In this document: piece by piece, positions 7,635 through 11,765 of the stretch
How positions within the stretch are numbered: position 1 is the first letter of the stretch
Layout of the letters: every line of letters starts with the position of its first letter
Assembly: GCA_919902965.1 (NCBI GenBank)
Contig: CAKKSJ010000358.1
Location: forward strand, 1-11,765
Source: Burkholderiales bacterium
GTDB taxonomy: Bacteria > Pseudomonadota > Gammaproteobacteria > Burkholderiales > SG8-39
Length of the DNA: 11,765 nucleotides
Direction of reading: 5' to 3'
Position numbers and translations under genes: made by a program
The notes under the pieces: generated by a model
Told to the model about the DNA's origin: nothing
The model's database searches: none
The model's input: only the letters and a program-made list of their open reading frames with translations

Positions 7635-8389
7635 GCAATGCGCTACGCGTGGTCCTGGTCGACGACGAGGCCCCGGCGCGCAGCCGTCTGAAAGAATTGA
7701 TCGCCGACTGCGCGCCGCAGCTGGCGGCGAGCGTGGTGGGCGAAGCCGGCAACGGCAAAGAGGCGCTGGCTTTGCTCGAGTCCGTCAGCGCGGATCTGGT
7801 GCTGGTCGACATCCGCATGCCGCAGATGAGCGGTATCGAGTTCGCGCGCCATGCGCTGGCGCTGGAATCGCCCCCCGCCATCGTCTTTGTCACCGCTTAT
7901 GAGGAGTACGCAATCAAGGCCTTCGAGCTGCGTGCGCTCGACTATCTGTTGAAACCGGTGCGCCGTGCGCGCCTGCTGGCGGCGCTGACGCGCGCGCGCG
8001 AGAGCGGTGCCCCTGGACGCGAAGCCCTGCGCGGGCTGGAGTCGGCGCCGCGCAGGCACCTGTGCGTGGCCCAGCGCGGGCGCATCAGCCTGGTGCCGGT
8101 GGCGGAGATCGTTTATCTCAAGGCGGAGCTGAAATACGTCACCATTCGCACCGCCGAGCACGAGCACCTGCTGGAGGAATCGCTCGCGCATCTGGAGCAT
8201 GAGTTTGCCGAGGATTTCGTGCGCATTCACCGCAATTGCATCGTGGCGAAGTCGCGCATACGCGGCTTCGAGAAAGCGGATGTGCAGGACGGCGAACAGG
8301 GCTGGCTGGTGCTGCTCGAGGGTTGCGCCGAAAAGCTCGCGGTCAGCCGGCGCCAGTGGCCGCTGGTGAAGGAGTTTGCCGCGCGCTGA
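7631..8389 (+). CDS. algR: AlgR/LytTR-family response regulator
   Basis: DNA-binding response regulator of 252 residues, partner of the upstream sensor kinase. The receiver domain (about 5-120) has the acidic pair Asp11-Asp12, phospho-acceptor Asp60 in LVDIRMP, Thr88 and Lys108 in DYLLKPV, so it should be phosphorylatable. A linker leads to a C-terminal LytTR domain (about 143-250), the ten-strand fold that binds spaced direct repeats. The ATG lies inside the kinase stop (ATGA) and has a strong GGAGG (7621-7625) five bases upstream. In Pseudomonas, AlgR controls alginate, type IV pili twitching and virulence genes; the targets here cannot be read from the sequence. The gene ends 12 bases from the convergent thioredoxin-fold gene, so it is not simply continuous with hemC. 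Confidence 0.94.
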   Translation: MSNALRVVLVDDEAPARSRLKELIADCAPQLAASVVGEAGNGKEALALLESVSADLVLVDIRMPQMSGIEFARHALALESPPAIVFVTAYEEYAIKAFELRALDYLLKPVRRARLLAALTRARESGAPGREALRGLESAPRRHLCVAQRGRISLVPVAEIVYLKAELKYVTIRTAEHEHLLEESLAHLEHEFAEDFVRIHRNCIVAKSRIRGFEKADVQDGEQGWLVLLEGCAEKLAVSRRQWPLVKEFAAR

Positions 8390-8408
8390 TACAGCCGCGG
8401 TTCAGCGC
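8383..8408. terminator. Inverted repeat carrying both convergent stop codons, possible bidirectional terminator
   Basis: GCGCTGA (8383-8389) and TCAGCGC (8402-8408) are a perfect 7-base inverted repeat around a 12-base centre that itself contains the palindrome CCGCGG. The two TGA stop codons, of algR on the plus strand and of the thioredoxin-fold gene on the minus strand, are the inner ends of the arms. No T-tract follows on either side. It may act as a compact two-way transcription end, or the symmetry may partly reflect similar C-terminal codons. Confidence 0.35.
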
Positions 8409-8887
8409 CTGGCGCGCAGCTGGGCGAGCGCAGTGTCGATGCGCTGATCGAGAAAATAACCGTAGTAGTCTGCGCCGCGAAAGCCCACCAGGGGCTCGGC
8501 CAGCGTTTCCCCGCGCGGACCCAGCATGATTACCGTAGGCATCATGCTGACATGGTTGCGGCGTGCGAATTCCGCATGGTTTGTTTTCTTCCCGGCGAAA
8601 TCGACGAGCGCGGCGGCACCGTCTATTTCGATTTCGCGCATTATCACCTTGGCCTGGTATTCCGGATTGCGCTGCATCGGCAGCAGAAATTCCTTGCGGG
8701 TGCGTTCGCACCAGGGACAACCGGCCTCGGAAAACAGCACGAGCAGCGGGATATTGCGCTGAGACGCAAGGCGCGCGTCCGCCGCGAAATCGCGCGCCTG
8801 GACCATTTGCGCCCAGGCCGGCATCGCGGCGAAGAGCGCGGCGAGGCATGCTAGAATCCAGCGCGTAGGCACCACGCGTGCTGCCAT
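8402..8887 (-). CDS. Exported thioredoxin-fold protein with CPWC motif
   Basis: A small periplasmic thioredoxin-like protein of 161 residues. Residues 1-26 are a classic Sec signal peptide: basic start, hydrophobic WILACLAALFAAMP, cleavage after AWA. The mature part has the redox motif CPWC at 57-60 within LLVLFSEAGCPWCERTRKEF and a cis-proline region SMMPTVIML (Pro117), so it should be redox active. It resembles the thioredoxin_2/SoxW-like group rather than DsbA. The substrate is unknown; haem-protein or cytochrome maturation is only a guess prompted by the hem neighbours. The start was chosen at 8887 because AGGA lies 8 bases upstream and the signal peptide then starts cleanly. A longer in-frame ATG at 8911 would overlap hemC and has no ribosome site. 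It is convergent with algR and divergent from hemC, so it has its own transcription unit. Confidence 0.88.
   Translation of the reverse strand: MAARVVPTRWILACLAALFAAMPAWAQMVQARDFAADARLASQRNIPLLVLFSEAGCPWCERTRKEFLLPMQRNPEYQAKVIMREIEIDGAAALVDFAGKKTNHAEFARRNHVSMMPTVIMLGPRGETLAEPLVGFRGADYYGYFLDQRIDTALAQLRARR
8849..8857 (+). promoter_or_regulatory. Candidate extended -10 promoter for hemC
   Basis: TGCTAGAAT at 8849-8857 fits an extended -10 element (TG, one base, then TAGAAT with 5 of 6 matches). No recognisable -35 lies upstream, which is tolerated by extended -10 promoters. Transcription would start near 8864, leaving a leader of about 40 bases before the hemC TTG. The element lies inside the signal-peptide codons of the divergent thioredoxin-fold gene. 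Confidence 0.4.
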
Positions 8888-8895
8888 AGCAGAAA

Positions 8896-8899
8896 TCCT
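8896..8899 (-). promoter_or_regulatory. Ribosome binding site that fixes the thioredoxin-fold start
   Basis: AGGA on the minus strand (8899-8896) is 8 bases before the ATG at 8887. It supports that start over the longer in-frame ATG at 8911. The site falls in the 15-base gap between the two divergent start codons. Confidence 0.6.
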
Positions 8900-8902
8900 G
8901 TA

Positions 8903-9829
8903 TTGAATCATCCCGATCGTATTGTAATTGCCACGCGACAGAGCCGTCTTGCGTTGTGGCAGGCCGAGCATGTGCGCGACCGGCTGCGCGGATTATATCC
9001 GGATTGCCGCGTGGAACTGCTCGCGCTTTCGACGCGCGGCGACGAAATTCTGGACACTTCGCTTGCCAAGATCGGCGGCAAGGGATTGTTCGTGAAAGAA
9101 CTGGAACTGGCGCTGGCCGAGGGGCGCGCCGACCTGGCCGTGCATTCGGCCAAGGACGTGCCGATGGACTTGCCCGAAGGTTTCGCACTGGGGGCGATCA
9201 TGGAGCGCGAAGATCCGCGCGACGCTTTCGTCTCGAATAAATTCGCTACGCTGGATGCCTTGCCTGCGGGTGCCGTGGTCGGCACCTCCAGCCTGCGGCG
9301 CGAGGCGCAGCTGCGCAGCCGCTATCCGCAACTGCGCGTGGCGAGCCTGCGCGGCAATCTCGACACGCGCCTCGCCAAGCTGGATCGAGGCGATCATGAT
9401 GCCATTATTCTCGCCGCCGCCGGTCTGAAACGGCTGGGCCTGGGCGCGCGCATCCGCTCCTTGCTGTCGCTGGAACAAAGCCTGCCGGCCGCGGGGCAGG
9501 GCGCACTCGCAATCGAGTATCGCGCAGCGCGCGGCGATATCGCCGCCAGTCTCGCCGCACTAAACCACCGTGCTACTGAACTCGCGGTGCGCGCCGAGCG
9601 CGCGGTGAGCCGGGCGCTGGGCGGCAGTTGCCAGTTGCCGCTCGCCGCCTACGCCAGCGTAAACGGCGCGAGCATAGAGCTGCGCGGCCTGGTCGCGAAT
9701 CCGGACGGAAACGCCATGGTGAAGGCGGAAGTGTCCGGTCCGTCCGCTTCGCCCGAGGAACTGGGTACGCGCCTGGCCGCCGAATTGCGCGCGCAGGGCG
9801 CAGATCGCATCCTCGCCGCACTTTTATGA
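8903..9829 (+). CDS. hemC: Hydroxymethylbilane synthase (porphobilinogen deaminase)
   Basis: Joins four porphobilinogen units into hydroxymethylbilane in cytoplasmic haem synthesis, using a covalently attached dipyrromethane cofactor. The 308 residues match the family. Motifs in order are IATRQSRLALWQA (8-21), STRGDE with KIGGKGLFVKELE (43-68), HSAKDVP with catalytic Asp85, VGTSSLRREAQL (126-137), RGNLDTRL (150-157), PAAGQGALAIE (195-205) and LGGSCQLP with cofactor-binding Cys243. Asp85 and Cys243 sit one residue beyond E. coli Asp84 and Cys242, which supports the chosen start. That start is TTG at 8903: the reading frame has no ATG or GTG between the upstream TAG at 8852 and the conserved N-terminus. 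There is no clear Shine-Dalgarno sequence. The gene overlaps hemD by ATGA. Confidence 0.96.
   Translation: MNHPDRIVIATRQSRLALWQAEHVRDRLRGLYPDCRVELLALSTRGDEILDTSLAKIGGKGLFVKELELALAEGRADLAVHSAKDVPMDLPEGFALGAIMEREDPRDAFVSNKFATLDALPAGAVVGTSSLRREAQLRSRYPQLRVASLRGNLDTRLAKLDRGDHDAIILAAAGLKRLGLGARIRSLLSLEQSLPAAGQGALAIEYRAARGDIAASLAALNHRATELAVRAERAVSRALGGSCQLPLAAYASVNGASIELRGLVANPDGNAMVKAEVSGPSASPEELGTRLAAELRAQGADRILAALL
8921..8926 (-). promoter_or_regulatory. Weak candidate -10 for the thioredoxin-fold gene
   Basis: TACAAT on the minus strand (8926-8921) matches 5 of 6 bases of the -10 consensus and would give a leader of about 25 bases. There is no good -35 upstream. If used, this promoter lies within the first codons of hemC, so the two divergent promoters would fire across each other. 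Confidence 0.2.
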
Positions 9830-10599
9830 ATTCGTCCGCTCTCGCGCGGCGGCACGTTGTGGTGACGCGGCCCGCGGGGCAGAGCGCGCGCCTGTCTGCG
9901 CTCATACGCGCGGCCGGCGGCGAGCCCGTGTTGTACCCGGCGCTGGAGATCCTCGACGCGGCGGACGTGCAGCCGGTCCTCGAACTGATTGGCCGCCTGG
10001 ACGCCTTCGATCTGGCCATTTTTGTCAGCGCAAATGCGGTTGACAAGGCCCTTGCCCTGGTGCGTGCGCGGCGCGACTGGCCGCCGCGCTTGCGCGTTGC
10101 CACAGTCGGCCGCGGCAGCGAGCGCGAACTGCAGCGCTGCGGTTTTTCCGCGGTGATCGCGCCTGCTGCGCGTTTTGACAGCGAGGGCTTGCTCGATCTG
10201 CCCGAATTGAAGCAGGTGGAAGGCAAGCGCGTCGTCATTTTCCGTGGTGCGGGCGGGCGCGAGTTGCTCGGCGCAACGCTGGCTGCGCGCGGCGCCGCGG
10301 TCGAATATGCCGAATGTTACCGTCGCGGGCGGCCGCAAGCCGATCCCGCGCCCTTGCTCGCATTGCGCGCGCGGCGCGCGCTCGATGCGTTCACCGTGAC
10401 CTCGAGCGAGGGGCTGGCCAACCTGAACGCCATGCTGGGCGAAACCGGGCGCCCGTGCCTGCATGAAACGCCTTTGTTTGCGCCGCACGCGCGCATCGCC
10501 GCCGCGGCGCGCGCCCTGGATGTGCAGACCGTGGTGCAGACAGAACCCGGCGACGAAGGTCTGGTCGAGGGAATGGCCGCGTTTTTTGCTAAAGTGTGA
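9826..10599 (+). CDS. hemD: Uroporphyrinogen-III synthase
   Basis: Closes hydroxymethylbilane to uroporphyrinogen III with inversion of ring D, acting directly on the product of the upstream gene. The family has low sequence conservation. The 257-residue product shows its usual landmarks: VVVTRPAGQS near the N-terminus (11-20), FVSANAV (66-72), DSEGLLDLP (118-126), RGAGGRELL (140-148) and TVTSSEGL (190-197), which fit the two-lobed HemD fold. The start ATG at 9826 overlaps the hemC stop as ATGA. It has no ribosome site of its own, so translation is probably coupled to hemC. An in-frame extension upstream to 9628 exists but lies wholly within hemC and has no support. hemX follows after 25 bases. 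Confidence 0.93.
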   Translation: MNSSALARRHVVVTRPAGQSARLSALIRAAGGEPVLYPALEILDAADVQPVLELIGRLDAFDLAIFVSANAVDKALALVRARRDWPPRLRVATVGRGSERELQRCGFSAVIAPAARFDSEGLLDLPELKQVEGKRVVIFRGAGGRELLGATLAARGAAVEYAECYRRGRPQADPAPLLALRARRALDAFTVTSSEGLANLNAMLGETGRPCLHETPLFAPHARIAAAARALDVQTVVQTEPGDEGLVEGMAAFFAKV

Positions 10600-10612
10600 A
10601 CCTCGTACCTCC

Positions 10613-10618
10613 GGAAAG
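10613..10618 (+). promoter_or_regulatory. Ribosome binding site for hemX
   Basis: GGAAAG at 10613-10618 is followed six bases later by ATG 10625. A second in-frame ATG at 10619 directly abuts the site and is too close for normal initiation, so 10625 is preferred. The two differ by only two residues. Confidence 0.55.
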
Positions 10619-10624
10619 ATGCAT

Positions 10625-11713
10625 ATGAACGAAAGCAAGGCCGAGCCCGTACCGCCTGCCGCAGAGCCGATGGCGGCTGAGCAGCCGGAGGAGCCTGGCG
10701 GCCGCAGCGGGCGCGAGCCGCGTTCGGGCGCCTGGCATCTGCCGGTGCTGCTGGTGCTGCTGGCTGCGATTGCTGCGATTGCCTGGCAGTGGTACGACAC
10801 GCGCAACCGCATCGACGCGATCCGCACGGAACTGGGCCAGCGCCTGCGCTCGAACGACAATACGGCCGAGGAAAGCAGGATTTTGGCGAAACAGGCTCAG
10901 GAGGCTGCGCGCGAGGCGCAGGGCAAGTTAAGCGTGCTCGAGAACAAGATCGCTGAATCGCAGAGCCAGCAGATGGCGCTGGAGACCCTGTACCAGGAGT
11001 TGTCGCGCAGCCGGGATGAATGGGCGCTGGCGGAAATCGAGCAGATGCTTACCCTGGCCTCGCAGCAGCTGCAGCTTGCCGGAAATGTGCAGGCGGCGTT
11101 GCTGGGACTGAGGACCGCCGAGGGCCGGCTAGCGCGTTCGGGCCGGCCGCAGTTCGGCGCGCTGCGGCGCGTGCTCAACCGTGACATCGAGCGCCTGAAA
11201 GCTGCGCCCAGTGTGGATATCACCGGCATGGCGCTGCGCCTGGACCAGCTGGTCGCCGGGGTTGACAGCCTGCCCCTGCATTTCGACGAGCGCACGCAGG
11301 CGGCAGCGACGCCGGCCAGAACGGATGCCGCGAACCCGATTTGGGTGCGCGTTCTGGCCGAGGTGTGGAATGAAATGAAACAGCTGGTGCGCATACGCAT
11401 CATGGACGAACCCGACGCGGCCTTGCTGGCGCCGGCGCAGTCCTATTTTCTGCGCCAGAATCTGCAGTTGCGTCTGCTCGATGCGCGCCAGGCCCTGCTG
11501 GCACGGGATCCGGTGCGCTTCCGCGCCGACCTGGAGATCGCCCGGAAATGGATAGCACGTTATTACGACACACGCGCCAAGAACACTGCTGCAGCGCTGA
11601 CGAGCCTGAAGCAGCTCGCGGCGGGCAGCGTCAACGTCGAACTGCCGAGCATCGACGACAGTCTGGCGGCAGTGCGCAATTTCAAGGTGTCGCGCGAAAA
11701 GGCCCAGCGGTGA
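10625..11713 (+). CDS. hemX: HemX-family membrane protein
   Basis: Inner-membrane protein of the HemX family, often mislabelled as uroporphyrinogen-III C-methyltransferase. The 362 residues contain no SAM-methyltransferase motifs. A Pro/Glu-rich cytoplasmic tail (1-37) precedes one transmembrane helix (about 38-56, HLPVLLVLLAAIAAIAWQW). A long coiled coil follows (about 60-125), then an alpha-helical, Ala/Leu/Arg-rich periplasmic domain to the end. The family is found between hemD and hemY and is thought to help organise late tetrapyrrole synthesis at the membrane; its precise role is not established. It follows hemD by 25 bases with its own ribosome site. Its last three codons and stop lie in a 30-base tandem repeat, and GTG overlaps the stop as GTGA. 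hemY is expected beyond the window. Confidence 0.92.
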   Translation: MNESKAEPVPPAAEPMAAEQPEEPGGRSGREPRSGAWHLPVLLVLLAAIAAIAWQWYDTRNRIDAIRTELGQRLRSNDNTAEESRILAKQAQEAAREAQGKLSVLENKIAESQSQQMALETLYQELSRSRDEWALAEIEQMLTLASQQLQLAGNVQAALLGLRTAEGRLARSGRPQFGALRRVLNRDIERLKAAPSVDITGMALRLDQLVAGVDSLPLHFDERTQAAATPARTDAANPIWVRVLAEVWNEMKQLVRIRIMDEPDAALLAPAQSYFLRQNLQLRLLDARQALLARDPVRFRADLEIARKWIARYYDTRAKNTAAALTSLKQLAAGSVNVELPSIDDSLAAVRNFKVSREKAQR

Positions 11714-11760
11714 GCACGGCGGACGGGAACGGCCCAGCGGTGAGCACGGCGGACGGAGAC
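11701..11760 (+). repeat. 30-bp tandem duplication over the hemX stop codon
   Basis: Two adjacent 30-base units, 11701-11730 and 11731-11760, differ at only two bases (positions 27 and 28 of the unit). Each carries GCC CAG CGG TGA, the last three hemX codons and the stop, plus an embedded GTGA stop/start overlap. Because 30 is a multiple of three, the second copy repeats Ala-Gln-Arg-stop in the hemX frame. The first 26 bases of the units are identical, so the duplication is fairly recent or is being maintained. Confidence 0.9.
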
Positions 11761-11763
11761 TAA
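11710..11763 (+). other. 17-codon open frame from the GTGA junction
   Basis: GTG at 11710, overlapping the hemX TGA, opens a frame of 17 codons (MSTADGNGPAVSTADGD) closed by TAA at 11761. It is too short and too hydrophilic to be the start of HemY. It could be a translated relay that carries ribosomes towards hemY, or merely a by-product of the duplication. GGAG at 11755-11758 could serve a start just past the window end. Confidence 0.25.
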
Positions 11764-11765
11764 GA

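Noticed and set aside
8888..8971. Longer N-terminus for the thioredoxin-fold protein
   Set aside because: It would overlap hemC, has no ribosome site at 8911 or 8971, and would bury the signal peptide behind extra residues.
10766..10783. Short CTGCGATTG repeat in hemX
   Set aside because: It encodes Ala/Ile residues of the transmembrane helix; two short copies are expected from the amino acid composition.
9649..10860. 403-codon minus-strand open frame across hemC, hemD and hemX
   Set aside because: It crosses three well-supported genes and has no domain or ribosome site; it is a codon-bias shadow.
1..11765. CRISPR, tRNA, insertion sequence or prophage content
   Set aside because: No spaced repeats, cloverleaf-like sequences, transposase motifs or phage genes were found; gene-free gaps are all under 300 bases.

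Overview
The window is a GC-rich stretch of bacterial chromosome made almost entirely of core genes. The gene order argH (divergent) - algZ-like kinase - algR-like regulator - hemC - hemD - hemX is the arrangement known from Pseudomonas and many beta- and gammaproteobacteria. HemX, the class I DAHP synthase and the AlgZ/AlgR pair also fit that group. A betaproteobacterium or a related gammaproteobacterium is the best guess; the sequence alone does not settle genus or species. I see no tRNA, rRNA, CRISPR array, insertion sequence, prophage or defence island.

Layout. Bases 17-1609 (minus) encode a membrane-bound diguanylate cyclase. Across a 249-base gap, 1859-2932 (plus) encodes the first enzyme of the shikimate pathway. 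It converges on a tightly packed minus-strand group, transcribed in the order argH (5141-6544), a Ser/Thr kinase with a C-terminal cyclic-nucleotide-binding domain (3857-5134), and a fructosamine-3-kinase family protein (2967-3848). The gaps inside the group are only 6 and 8 bases, so it is probably one operon.

Divergent from argH is a two-gene plus-strand operon: an AlgZ/LytS-type sensor kinase (about 6621-7634) and an AlgR/LytTR-type response regulator (7631-8389). These overlap by ATGA. A short minus-strand gene for an exported thioredoxin-fold protein (8402-8887) then sits between algR and hemC. It ends tail-to-tail with algR and starts head-to-head with hemC. The haem genes hemC (8903-9829, TTG start), hemD (9826-10599) and hemX (10625-11713) follow, and hemY would be expected just beyond the window. 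At the hemX end there is a 30-base tandem duplication that copies the stop/start junction.

Function. The haem genes make and cyclise hydroxymethylbilane into uroporphyrinogen III, and HemX is the membrane protein that accompanies them. argH and the DAHP synthase serve arginine and aromatic amino acid synthesis. Signalling genes are dense: a c-di-GMP cyclase, a cyclic-nucleotide-binding kinase and a two-component pair. The points most worth a second look are the kinase-CNB fusion in the argH operon next to a P-loop-cysteine fructosamine kinase, the thioredoxin gene splitting the algR-hemC junction, and the duplicated hemX stop/start junction.
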